Part shown: positions 18,201 through 25,815 of the stretch, piece by piece
Layout of the letters: every line of letters begins with the position of its first letter
Position numbering within the stretch: position 1 is the stretch's first letter
From: an uncultured Verrucomicrobiota bacterium
GTDB taxonomy: Bacteria; Verrucomicrobiota; Verrucomicrobiia; Limisphaerales; JADLHS01
Reading direction: 5' to 3'
Assembly (NCBI GenBank): GCA_937894935.1
Contig: CALAYC010000183.1
Span: forward strand, 1-30,943
DNA: 30,943 nt
Position numbers and translations under genes: made by a program
The notes under the pieces: generated by a model
Database searches by the model: none
What the model saw: the letters and a program-made list of their open reading frames with translations, nothing else
What the model was told of the DNA's origin: nothing

Positions 18201-18328
18201 AAGCTGGTCATCACGGTCTGACCGGAATGCGCGAGCGCTTGCAACGCCTGGGCGGCAGTTGCGAAATTTCAAGTGCGACTGGAACAGGAACAACGGTTAC
18301 CTTTATCCTTCCGATGCAGACGAGTTGA
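15245..18328 (+). CDS. Two-component sensor histidine kinase with periplasmic beta-propellers (Reg_prop/Y_Y_Y/HisKA_3)
   Basis: The protein is 1027 residues from ATG 15245, with a signal peptide ending near ATGA-I (about residue 41). The longer frame from 15152 overlaps the previous gene and lacks an N-terminal signal. Residues about 45-640 hold about 13 propeller motifs of the type GxLWxGTxxGL, consistent with two seven-bladed propellers that sense a ligand in the periplasm. A Y_Y_Y domain follows (about 702-780; FRYQLEGLDENWIDAG), then one TM helix (about 790-810). The cytoplasmic part is HisKA_3, with phospho-acceptor His837 in RDLHDDLG, and an HATPase with N-box EALNNVIRHS and G-boxes SDNGCGL and GLTGMRERL. 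The regulator starts three bases after the stop, so the two form one operon. By analogy with Bacteroidetes hybrid sensors it probably detects an oligosaccharide, but this is inference. Confidence 0.93.
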   Translation: MSRFIAPSISTSLLRQNQWAGRLFCAWLLSLSLAFIQNATGAIPVDDSYSVRTWQADDGLPENRVVGVVQAPDGFLWVATQNGLVRFDGVRFQRVDRPGTPSLIAGTMRVLMLDRDGRIWLAKEEGGTLFCFEGTEMRMFSAEQGLLKNEAQRSLAADNTGALWIAHSAGKLVRLNADGQAEIFTQAEGLPRGNSIVWLATDRSGTLWFAKGNRVGVFQDGNFVPLHTFGSSSLRLAPSRDGGMWVCSGLQIFKCHATNAPMEWGRLPAEGRERSGIEPSVVFEDRSGIVWLGTAAAGLYRCESNQVARVELPNPGILSLTDDREGNLWVGSRGGLHRVRQKLTTLIGPDAGLPFVAVQSVCQDATGALWAVGDNGVIARQQDGGWKILPVAASGPEAYVTCAAADSEGNVWVGTRGGRLFRWRDGHFTNLNLREALQEKSLRALLVSRQGDLWISTDASDAIYRLRDGKLHSFSLPPGRRFVRAMAEDAAGNFWAGASDGLLVRVTGDELVEETSRTTGLSIRGLYATPNGDLWLGFAGGGVGRLRDGQLQRFTTEQGLPNDYVSQILRDDRDSLWFAGNQGIFQVRERDFDDVSRGIVTRLTPMIYGRGEGMPGLQASFDYAPAAVQTRDQRLIFTMLSGLAEVRLERIRLNYRPPEVFVERVLAGDRVVAAYQLIPGTNSAAPMELRHRPAKRELRFPPGRQQVQFEFTALSFVAPENVQFRYQLEGLDENWIDAGNRRTVSYAHPPPGRYTFKVTACNNDGIWNKIGDSLPVVFEPFVWETLWFKLTATAVSFGLVCGLVVMGLRRRHRLQLERLERQRAVEMERTRIARDLHDDLGVGLTEIGLLGDLANTGNSPEKNREHVSEISDRARSLAASLDEIVWAINPANDNPQSLVDYLFPYAQRLLSRAGIRCRLELTGALPRGALNSERRHEFFHAFKEALNNVIRHSAATEVQIHFAAIGGDLQICVSDNGCGLSGHEEKAGHHGLTGMRERLQRLGGSCEISSATGTGTTVTFILPMQTS

Positions 18329-18331
18329 ATC

Positions 18332-18976
18332 ATGATCAAAGTTGCCATTGTTGAAGACGACGCGCGATTTCGCAAAAGCCTGCGGAAGGTAATCGAATCG
18401 AAACCCGATTCCGTCTGCGTGGGCGAATACGCCACCGGCGAAGAAGCGATTACCGGCATTCCGGCGAATCTGCCCGACGTCGTGCTGATGGATTTGAATC
18501 TTCCCGATTCCTCCGGAGCGGAAGTGACGGCGCGGCTGAAGTCGCAATTGCCCGACTTGAGCGTCGTCGTGCTGACGGTGTACAACGACGCCGATCACAT
18601 TTTCAAAGCCCTTCGTGCCGGCGCCGGTGGTTATCTATTGAAACAGGCAACCGCCACCGAAATTCTCGAAGCCATTTCTGAAGCGCATCGCGGTGGCGCG
18701 CCGATGACCAGTGAAATTGCCCGCAAAGTTATCGCCGCGTTTCACGAACCCAAGCCAGCGCCTGACGCCACGGAAGCGTTGGCGCCGCGGGAACGCGAAA
18801 TTCTGGAACTCGTCGCCAACGGCTACGCGAACAAGGAAATCGCGGACCAACTCAAGATCACCCTGAGCACGGTTTGTTGGTACTTGCATGAGATTTATCG
18901 CAAGCTGCATGTCCAAAGCCGCGTGCAAGCGGTGAACAAATTGCGCCAATCAAGTTCCCGCTCGCCATTGGGATAA
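18332..18976 (+). CDS. NarL/FixJ-type response regulator (receiver + LuxR HTH)
   Basis: This 214-residue DNA-binding regulator is the partner of the kinase three bases upstream. The receiver domain (residues 1-120) has the acidic pair EDD, phosphorylation site Asp54 in LMDLNLPD, Thr82 and Lys104. The C-terminal LuxR-type HTH (about 145-208) reads LAPREREILELVANGYANKEIA followed by a recognition helix with STVCWYLHEIYRKL. Expected action: phosphorylation by the kinase, dimerisation, and activation or repression of nearby promoters. The repeated GGGGTAG element upstream of 7796 and 19075 is a candidate target, since one copy lies 49 bases after this gene, but no binding evidence exists in the sequence alone. 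Confidence 0.95.
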   Translation: MIKVAIVEDDARFRKSLRKVIESKPDSVCVGEYATGEEAITGIPANLPDVVLMDLNLPDSSGAEVTARLKSQLPDLSVVVLTVYNDADHIFKALRAGAGGYLLKQATATEILEAISEAHRGGAPMTSEIARKVIAAFHEPKPAPDATEALAPREREILELVANGYANKEIADQLKITLSTVCWYLHEIYRKLHVQSRVQAVNKLRQSSSRSPLG

Positions 18977-19024
18977 TCCCGACGAACTTCTGTTGCATCA
19001 CCGCGATACCTGCCCCGCCCTACG

Positions 19025-19060
19025 CTTTTGTGGGGTAGAGCCAGATTCAACTGCGATTAA
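19025..19060 (+). promoter_or_regulatory. Bipartite promoter-like element upstream of the second GH50-like gene
   Basis: CTTTTGTGGGGTAG (19025-19038), a 16-base spacer, then GATTAA (19055-19060). Both parts and the spacing are identical to the element at 7727-7762, while the spacer sequences differ, which argues for function and not a recent copy. GATTAA ends 14 bases before the ATG at 19075, so the transcript leader would be very short. Confidence 0.5.
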
Positions 19061-19077
19061 CATGTGTTCATCACATG
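19061..19077. promoter_or_regulatory. Inverted repeat enclosing the start codon at 19075
   Basis: CATGTG (19061-19066), TTCAT, CACATG (19072-19077). The right arm ends in the ATG start codon of the GH50-like gene. It may be an operator next to the proposed -10, or a weak RNA hairpin covering the start. Confidence 0.3.
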
Positions 19078-20508
19078 AAGTACTCGGATCGCAATTTTCT
19101 CTGCGGCGTCATTACGTGTTTCGCTTTATCCATCCATCTCGCCAGAGCCGCCGTCGAAGTGGAAGTCGCGCGCGACCCGCGTGGGCCTTACACGAATTAC
19201 GCGACTCGCACGCTGGAACATTTGCCACAATACGCCGCCCTGCCGGCGAATACCAATCTGAGTCAATACGGCGGCTGGAAAGGTCAACGCGTTCAAGCCA
19301 CGGGATTCTTTTATCCGACGAATATTGCCGGTCGCTGGTGGTTGGTTGATCCGGAAGGTTGTCTGTTTCTTCACAAGGGCATCGCGGCGGTTTCGCAACT
19401 CAACACTCCCGGCGCACGCGCAGCGCATCAACGCCTGTTTGGCAGCGAAAAGCAATGGGCGCAACAAACCGCTGACCTCATGCGTGTTCACGGATTCAAT
19501 GGGCTTGGTGCATGGTCCGACACCGAACGTTTGCGCGGCGCGAATCCCCCGCTCGTTTACACGCGCATCTGGAATTTCATGAGCAGTTACGGCGCAAAAC
19601 GCGGTGGCATTTACCAGAAGTCCGGTCACATGGGTTATCCGAACGATTGCATTTTTGTTTTCGATCCTGCGTTTGAAGAATTCTGCGATGAACACGCGAA
19701 GAAACTGGCGGCACAAAAAGATGATCCCTGGTTGCTGGGACATTTTTCCGACAACGAACTTCCGCTGTGGCGCACTTCGCTCAAAGGATTTCTGAAATTC
19801 CCTGACTCCGATCACGGTCATCAAGCCGCGTTGAAGTGGTTGCGCGAACGCTATGGCCCGAACGCCGGCGCTGCCAACATCACACCGGAAGACGAAAAGG
19901 AATTCCTCGGAGTGGTCGCGGACCGCTATTTCCGTATCGTGTCTCGCGCCATCAAAAAGTACGATCCGAATCACCTTTTCCTTGGTTCTCGTATCAACGG
20001 TCGAGCCACGACGTATCCGGAAATTTTTCGCGCCGCCGCACCTTACCTCGATGTAGTTGCGGTGAATTACTACTGGGCCTGGACGCCGGATGCCGATCTG
20101 ATGGCGATGTGGAATCGCGAATCCGGTCGTCCAATTATCATCACTGAATGGTACGCGAAAGGCATGGACTCGGGTCTGCCGAATCGCAGCGGCGCGGGTT
20201 GGACCGTAAAAACGCAAGCGGATCGCGGGCGGTTTTATCAGCACTTCACGCTCGGCTTGCTGGAATCAAAAATCTGCGTCGGCTGGGACTGGTTCAAATA
20301 CATTGATAACGACCCGGAAGCCGTCGGCGTCGATCCGTCAAACGTAGATTCCAACAAAGGCGTCGTCAGCAATCGCTACGCACCCTACACGCCACTGCTC
20401 GATGCGATGAAGCAAATCAATGAACGCAGTTACTCTTTGATCAACGCGATGGATGCCGGCAGCTCTAAACCTGCGCGAACCGCCGCGCACAGTCCGGAAC
20501 AACGCTGA
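19075..20508 (+). CDS. Secreted GH50-like (agarase-like) glycoside hydrolase, single domain
   Basis: This 477-residue exported enzyme has a signal peptide cleaved near ARA-A (about residue 25). It is a paralogue of the catalytic half of the protein at 12402: the shared segments include GRWWLVDPEGCLFLHKG, GHFSDNELP, NHLFLGSR, IIITEWYAKG and DSNKGVVSNRY. The likely acid/base is Glu228 and the nucleophile Glu358, 130 residues apart as in the paralogue, consistent with a retaining clan GH-A hydrolase. Unlike the paralogue it has no accessory domains. The family is close to proteins annotated as GH50 agarases; the true substrate is uncertain. It has its own promoter-like element (19025-19060) and lies 48 bases before the GH2 gene, so the two are probably cotranscribed. 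Confidence 0.85.
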   Translation: MKYSDRNFLCGVITCFALSIHLARAAVEVEVARDPRGPYTNYATRTLEHLPQYAALPANTNLSQYGGWKGQRVQATGFFYPTNIAGRWWLVDPEGCLFLHKGIAAVSQLNTPGARAAHQRLFGSEKQWAQQTADLMRVHGFNGLGAWSDTERLRGANPPLVYTRIWNFMSSYGAKRGGIYQKSGHMGYPNDCIFVFDPAFEEFCDEHAKKLAAQKDDPWLLGHFSDNELPLWRTSLKGFLKFPDSDHGHQAALKWLRERYGPNAGAANITPEDEKEFLGVVADRYFRIVSRAIKKYDPNHLFLGSRINGRATTYPEIFRAAAPYLDVVAVNYYWAWTPDADLMAMWNRESGRPIIITEWYAKGMDSGLPNRSGAGWTVKTQADRGRFYQHFTLGLLESKICVGWDWFKYIDNDPEAVGVDPSNVDSNKGVVSNRYAPYTPLLDAMKQINERSYSLINAMDAGSSKPARTAAHSPEQR

Positions 20509-20556
20509 GCACAGTTTTAATCGCACTTCAATGATTTCGCTGCGTCTCGAGTCGTT

Positions 20557-22395
20557 ATGAAAAAAAGTTTTCTTTCACTCGTTTGCCTGCTGATCGGCGG
20601 CCTTGGTTTGTTTGCCGAAAATATTCCCGATCTCTTTCTGCATCCGGCTCAATCGCTCGATGGTGAATGGCGCATCATTATCGATCCGTACGAGTCGGGT
20701 TTTTACGACTACCGCTGGACGCAACGCGATAAGAGTTCCAATCCGTCTCGCGCGGAAGCGTTTTATCTCGATGTCAAACCGGCCAATCCGTCCGAACGCG
20801 TCGAATACGACTTTGATACTTCGCCCACGCTGGAAGTCCCCGGCGACTGGAACACGCAGCGTCCGGAATTGCTCTACTACGAAGGCACGGTCTGGTATCG
20901 CCGCACATTTACCGCCGCTGTGGCAGCCGGAACTGAACGTGCGTTTCTTCGGTTTGGTGCGGCGAATTATCGCGCGGACGTTTATTTGAACGGCAAAAAA
21001 CTCGGCACGCACATCGGCGGATTCACACCGTTTTCCTTCGAAGTCACCTCACACCTGCGAACCGGAACGAATTCGCTGGTTGTAAAAGTGGATAACAAAC
21101 GCAGCCGCGAAGGCGTGCCGACGCTGAACACCGATTGGTGGAATTATGGCGGCCTGACCCGCCCGGTGCGTCTCGTCCGCACTCCGACAAAGTTCATCGC
21201 CGATCATCGGCTTTGGCTCGAATCAGAAGAAACAAAGGTTGTCTCTGGCTGGGCACAATTGGACGGCGCGAAAGCCGGAGAAACTGTTGAACTCCGCATC
21301 CCTAAACTGAATCAACGCCTCAGTGCACAAACGGATGCGCAAGGGCGCGCTCATTTTCGTTTCACTGCTGCGAACTTGAAACTCTGGAGTCCGGAAGCAC
21401 CCGCCATCTATGAAGTCACCTTCCGCAGTGGCGACAGCGAAGTAACCGAGCCCATCGGTTTTCGCACCGTGCGAACGCGCGGCAAAGAAATTCTCGTCAA
21501 TGGCCGACCTGTTTTTCTGCGCGGAATTTGCATTCACGAAGAGTTCCCGCTCGCGGACGGAGGACGCGTTCGCAACGCCGCCCAGGCCGAGCAGTTATTA
21601 AAGTGGGCGAAGGAATTGAACTGCAATTTTGTTCGTCTCGCGCATTACCCTCACAATGAAGAAATGACGCGGCTCGCCGAAAAAATCGGCCTGCTCGTGT
21701 GGTCGGAAGTTCCCGTGTATTGGACTATTGATTGGGAAAATCCCGAAACCTACCAGAACGCGGGGCAACAGTTGACAGACATGATTCGTCGCGACGCCAA
21801 CCGCGCAGGCATCATCATCTGGTCGATCGCAAACGAAACTCCCGTCAGTCCGGCGCGCACCAGGTTTCTGACCGGTCTGGCGACAACAGCGCGAGAACTG
21901 GATTCGACGCGTTTGTTGAGTGCCGCGATGGAACGTCACGCTAAACCCGGTCACCCGAATGTCAGTGTAGTCGAAGATCCGTTGGCGGATATGGTGGACG
22001 TGCTTGCGTTCAATCAATACGTCGGCTGGTATGATGGTCTGCCGGAAAAATGCGAACGTGTTTCGTGGGAGATTCCGTACAACAAACCGGTCTTCGTCAG
22101 CGAATTTGGCGCAGACGCCAAACACGGCTTGCACGGCGACAAATCACAACGTTGGACTGAAGAGTTTCAGGCTGAACTTTACCGCCAAACGTTTCCGATG
22201 TTGGAGCGGATCGATGGGCTGGTCGGATTTTCGCCATGGATTCTGATGGACTTCCGTTCGCCGCGTCGTCCGCTTCCCGGCGTTCAGGATGGCTTCAATC
22301 GCAAAGGTCTTCTGTCGAGTGACGGTGAAAAGAAGCAGGCGTTTTCAATCTTGCAGGAATACTATCGGCAACGCGCAGAAAAAACACGTCCGTGA
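20557..22395 (+). CDS. Secreted GH2 glycoside hydrolase, probable beta-glucuronidase
   Basis: This 612-residue exported enzyme has a signal peptide ending near LFA-E (about residue 20). It has the GH2 order: sugar-binding jelly roll (about 30-215; SLDGEWRIIIDPYESG and YYEGTVWYRRTF), an Ig-like domain (about 215-305), and a TIM barrel (about 305-600). The likely acid/base is Glu427 in SIANETP and the nucleophile is Glu516 in VSEFGAD. Asn581-Arg-Lys583 in FNRKGLL matches the NxK motif that, in characterised beta-glucuronidases, contacts the glucuronate carboxylate, which favours beta-glucuronidase over beta-galactosidase. The length is near that of E. coli GUS (about 600). It follows the GH50-like gene by 48 bases and may remove glucuronate caps from the same polymer. 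Confidence 0.9.
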   Translation: MKKSFLSLVCLLIGGLGLFAENIPDLFLHPAQSLDGEWRIIIDPYESGFYDYRWTQRDKSSNPSRAEAFYLDVKPANPSERVEYDFDTSPTLEVPGDWNTQRPELLYYEGTVWYRRTFTAAVAAGTERAFLRFGAANYRADVYLNGKKLGTHIGGFTPFSFEVTSHLRTGTNSLVVKVDNKRSREGVPTLNTDWWNYGGLTRPVRLVRTPTKFIADHRLWLESEETKVVSGWAQLDGAKAGETVELRIPKLNQRLSAQTDAQGRAHFRFTAANLKLWSPEAPAIYEVTFRSGDSEVTEPIGFRTVRTRGKEILVNGRPVFLRGICIHEEFPLADGGRVRNAAQAEQLLKWAKELNCNFVRLAHYPHNEEMTRLAEKIGLLVWSEVPVYWTIDWENPETYQNAGQQLTDMIRRDANRAGIIIWSIANETPVSPARTRFLTGLATTARELDSTRLLSAAMERHAKPGHPNVSVVEDPLADMVDVLAFNQYVGWYDGLPEKCERVSWEIPYNKPVFVSEFGADAKHGLHGDKSQRWTEEFQAELYRQTFPMLERIDGLVGFSPWILMDFRSPRRPLPGVQDGFNRKGLLSSDGEKKQAFSILQEYYRQRAEKTRP

Positions 22396-22403
22396 TCAAA
22401 TTT

Positions 22404-22475
22404 GTAGCCGCTGACGTGAGGCGGTAGAAACCCTCCTGTTTTTCAGCACGTCCGCTCCGTTACCTCGGAGGCTAC
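22404..22475. repeat. Intergenic element bounded by GTAGCC/GGCTAC inverted ends
   Basis: GTAGCC (22404-22409) and GGCTAC (22470-22475) are inverted ends of a 72-base element in the gap between two convergent genes. The left part reads GTAGCCGCTGACGTGAGGCGG in two overlapping GC-rich pieces typical of dispersed small repeats. It could be a degenerate palindromic mobile repeat, or act as a bidirectional terminator. Confidence 0.4.
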
Positions 22476-22492
22476 GGATTTCGAAACCACTT

Positions 22493-25400
22493 TTAGAAAC
22501 TATACCGAACGCCAATGTTCACGAACCTCGAATCATAGCCGCTGCGCCCACGCTGGGTCGTGAAGCTAACGTAAGTATTCAAAGCCGGTTTCCATTGAAT
22601 CGCCAACCCAAGCGTCACGAGAATGCTCTCCCTTCCCATTTCCGGTCCGGCAACTGAAAAGCGATTGCCTGCGCCGCTCGCGAATTGCGAATCCAACGAA
22701 ATCTGGTTGTCGAGAAAATCATGCCGCCACGCGAACAACAATTCCGGAGTAATCACCGTCCAGGTATCCGGAATCTGAAAGCGATAACGGATGTGCGCGC
22801 CCAATTCGCTGTGCAATGCGGCTTCGCTCTGATCATCAATCCGCAGCGGCGCGCTTGAACCGCTTTCCGTAAATCCTTTGATGCTCGCGTGCATCACCTG
22901 CAACGCGAAGCTCGGACCGAATTGCCACGGGCCGTATTCCCGGTTGTAACCGCCACCGAGAAGTGCGGTGACGCCGAAACCTTCGGTATCACCGGAAGCA
23001 AACCCACCGATTGATTGGCGTCGCGTATCGTAAGAATTAATCGCGCCGCCCAGCATACCTTCAACATGCAACCCTTCCGGCGTAAACCACGTGCCATACA
23101 CCTGCGCACTCACCGTGGTCATGTCTGCAACTCCGCCGTCAATCAAATCGCCACTTGTGGAGAAATAATTGATCGCGCCACCCACGATGATCTCCGGAGC
23201 GATTCGGCGATCCGCTCCCAACGAGAAACCGTTTACCGATAAGTCGTAACCACTGGCATTGTCATCGCCACTGACGCTGGCGGAGTTGAACGGCAACTCG
23301 AAATAAACGTTCCACGGGCGGGTCACATATCGATCGAATGCTTCTTTACTCTGAGCGCGACGACTCACCGTTTCCTGATAGAAGCGTTGGTAATCTGCGT
23401 GCAGTTCGTTGACTCGCTTCCGGAATTGAATCCCCTGCGCGTCCATGGCCGCGAACGACGCCACCATCATTGCGGTCAATTCTTCCGGCCCGATTAAATC
23501 AAACGACTTCGGCAGCGAGTTTGTTAAATCGTCCTGGTAATCAAGGTGATGAATCAACGCGATGTCGTTGGTATCGGTCGAAGTCAGAATGGAATCCAGC
23601 GCTGTGGCGACCGATTGTTGATTCACCGTGAGCGTCACGTTGGACGATGCCAGAAAGTCCCGAAACGACATGTGTTCCCAGACGAGCGTCACACGGTCGT
23701 CGCTGTACTTCAGTTCCGGCGACAACAAAACGCTATGGTCAATATCATTGGTAAACGTGCTGAATGTTCCGGTCACACCATTAGTCGCTACAATTAAATC
23801 AAACTGGTCGCTGTGCTTCGCTTTGTAGTTATTGAATGAAGTAATATGCAACGTGCCGTCCAGTTCTGCGTTGCCGGCTACAGTGACGCGATCAAATTGA
23901 TTGGAAGCTGAATTCGAACCTCCGATTCCCAACTCCAATGCACCGTCGGCGTCCTGAAAATAATTACCGCCCACTTTAATCTCCAACCCATCCGTCAAAT
24001 CCGGATCCACTTTGAGTCGTCCGTTCGCGACATGAACGTCCCCTGCTCCGAGCGCCGCGCTATTGCGAACCTGCAAAATTCCACCGCCATTGATAGTGGT
24101 TTCCCCCGTGTAGGTGTTCGTGCCCGACAATGTCAGCGTACCGGAGCCGGCGTGCGTGACGCTGCCGCTGCCGGAAATCAGATTGGCCACGGTCAGATGA
24201 TTGCTGCGATTAAAAACCAACGCTGAGTTATTTATGACATCGTTAGTGCCTAGCGAGCCGGTTGCACCGCCATTGCCCACTTGCAGCGTGCCATTTTCGA
24301 TTACGGTCACTCCCGAGTAAGTATTGTTTCCAGTCAAAATGGTCGTGCCGCTGCCGGCATTCGTCAGGTTTCCCATGCCGCTGATGGTATTGCTGACGGT
24401 GAGGGTATCGCTGCGATTGAACACCAACGCTCCGTCGTTAAAGACTGCGCCGCCGCCAAGCGTACCGCTTGTGCTGCCGTTACCAACTTCAATCGTCGCA
24501 TTACTGCCGATGGTAGTCGTTCCCGTGTAAGTATTGTTCGCCGTGAGCGTGAGCGTGTTGGAGCCGAGCTGTTGCAGATTTCCTGAACCGGAAATGAGAT
24601 TGGCAATGGTAATCGCGTCTTCGCGATGAAATATTAGCGTCCCGTTGTTCGTGACATTGCCGCTGCCGAGCGAACCCGTCGACCCGCCATCGCCGATTTG
24701 CAAAGTGCCACTGCTGATCGTCGTGCCGCCGGAATACGTATTATCGGAAGTCAGCGTAACTTTCCCGCTGCCCGCCTGCTGAAAACTGCCCGTGCCGGAA
24801 ATATGATTGGTGACCGTGACATCATCGCTGCGATTGTAAACAAGCGCGCCGTTATTGGTAACATCGCCCCAGCCAAGCGAACCGGACGCGCCACCATTTC
24901 CAATCTGAAGCGTCCCGATGGAAATCGTCGTGCCGCCGGAATACGTGTTGTTATTCACCAGCACGAGCGTTCCGAGGCCGGACTTGGTCAAACCATTTTC
25001 GCCCGTGACCAGACTGTTGACCTCCACCGTCACGCCGGGCGCCATCGCAATCGTCGGCTTATCACCTGTGAGATTTAAAACACCATACGAGGTATCGGAA
25101 TACGTACCGTTCTGACCGACAGTCAGGCGATTGACCGAAATAGTTCCATAATTGAGATTCAACGCTCCCCCCGCGCCATTCGCACTCACCGCCAGTTCGC
25201 CGTTCACGTTCAACGTACCGGAATTGACGTTCCCGACCGTTAAACCGCCGCGATCAATGTAAATATTGTCCACTTCCGCCGCCGTTGCGCCTTCGACAAA
25301 CGCTGTGGTACCGCTTTCCAGAAACGCGTTGTCCGCCGCCGTTGGCACACCCGCCGACCAGTTCGGCGAATGAAACCAGCTCGAGTTTCCATTTGTATGC

Positions 25401-25549
25401 ACCCAGGTTGTCGGGGCTGCGCTCAAATGGACCAGAGCGCAGCCGCCGAACATTACCCCGACCCACCACCTCCCCAATGCTCTCACCCGATGTTGGGCAC
25501 ACCCAAAGCGTTCCTGAGTTAAAATTTTGTTCCGCACGTCTGACTTCAT
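22493..25549 (-). CDS. Autotransporter with tandem beta-strand repeats and C-terminal beta-barrel
   Basis: The protein is 1018 residues from ATG 25549. A longer frame opens at a GTG at 25651, but the 25549 start has GGAG 11 bases upstream and a typical long autotransporter signal peptide ending near LSA-A. The passenger carries autotransporter-associated beta-strand repeats, including four tandem units of 69-70 residues (24122-24952). A linker with a helical segment follows, then the beta-barrel in the last 270 or so residues, with alternating beta strands and the terminal VNIGVRYSF, the aromatic end recognised by the BAM complex. Mechanism: Sec export, barrel insertion in the outer membrane, and display of the passenger. 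No catalytic motif is seen, so an adhesive role is likely. It lies downstream of an ECF sigma/anti-sigma pair in the same orientation. Confidence 0.93.
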   Translation of the reverse strand: MKSDVRNKILTQERFGCAQHRVRALGRWWVGVMFGGCALVHLSAAPTTWVHTNGNSSWFHSPNWSAGVPTAADNAFLESGTTAFVEGATAAEVDNIYIDRGGLTVGNVNSGTLNVNGELAVSANGAGGALNLNYGTISVNRLTVGQNGTYSDTSYGVLNLTGDKPTIAMAPGVTVEVNSLVTGENGLTKSGLGTLVLVNNNTYSGGTTISIGTLQIGNGGASGSLGWGDVTNNGALVYNRSDDVTVTNHISGTGSFQQAGSGKVTLTSDNTYSGGTTISSGTLQIGDGGSTGSLGSGNVTNNGTLIFHREDAITIANLISGSGNLQQLGSNTLTLTANNTYTGTTTIGSNATIEVGNGSTSGTLGGGAVFNDGALVFNRSDTLTVSNTISGMGNLTNAGSGTTILTGNNTYSGVTVIENGTLQVGNGGATGSLGTNDVINNSALVFNRSNHLTVANLISGSGSVTHAGSGTLTLSGTNTYTGETTINGGGILQVRNSAALGAGDVHVANGRLKVDPDLTDGLEIKVGGNYFQDADGALELGIGGSNSASNQFDRVTVAGNAELDGTLHITSFNNYKAKHSDQFDLIVATNGVTGTFSTFTNDIDHSVLLSPELKYSDDRVTLVWEHMSFRDFLASSNVTLTVNQQSVATALDSILTSTDTNDIALIHHLDYQDDLTNSLPKSFDLIGPEELTAMMVASFAAMDAQGIQFRKRVNELHADYQRFYQETVSRRAQSKEAFDRYVTRPWNVYFELPFNSASVSGDDNASGYDLSVNGFSLGADRRIAPEIIVGGAINYFSTSGDLIDGGVADMTTVSAQVYGTWFTPEGLHVEGMLGGAINSYDTRRQSIGGFASGDTEGFGVTALLGGGYNREYGPWQFGPSFALQVMHASIKGFTESGSSAPLRIDDQSEAALHSELGAHIRYRFQIPDTWTVITPELLFAWRHDFLDNQISLDSQFASGAGNRFSVAGPEMGRESILVTLGLAIQWKPALNTYVSFTTQRGRSGYDSRFVNIGVRYSF
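24122..24952 (-). repeat. Four tandem 207/207/210/207-bp units in the autotransporter passenger
   Basis: Units begin at 24952, 24745, 24538 and 24328 (minus strand), each with an NTYSG- or NTYTG-type motif, continuing through GTLQIGNGG, NGALVFNRS and LISGSG-like blocks. A fifth, partial unit starts at 24121 and diverges after a few residues. The units are coding and divergent, so they are an internal domain duplication, not a CRISPR or satellite. Confidence 0.9.
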
Positions 25550-25815
25550 GCCGATAACATCTCCATCTTCGGTTTTTCGTCGTATATCCGCCGCCCGAAG
25601 AAATTTGGATGCAGCTTTTTTGAAAAAATTTTCAGGCAACGAAACGACCACCCGAGATCACGATCGAACAACGCGATTTAGCGCCGAGAATTAAATGCAA
25701 ATAAGCGGAGAGACAGCGAAAACGCCAGCGTTGATTTACTGCGAACAATCTTACGCGAGAAGTGATCAACCAGCCGATTAAGCAAATCTCTGTAGAAATC
25801 GGAAACGCTGAAGCG

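Noticed and set aside
19126..20244. 372-codon open frame on the minus strand opposite the second GH50-like gene
   Set aside because: The plus-strand protein has a signal peptide and conserved catalytic motifs; the antisense translation shows no domain and arises from codon-position GC bias.
24122..24952. Regular repeats that might suggest a CRISPR array
   Set aside because: The units are about 207 bp, divergent, and in frame within an autotransporter passenger; there are no short identical repeats with unique spacers and no cas genes.
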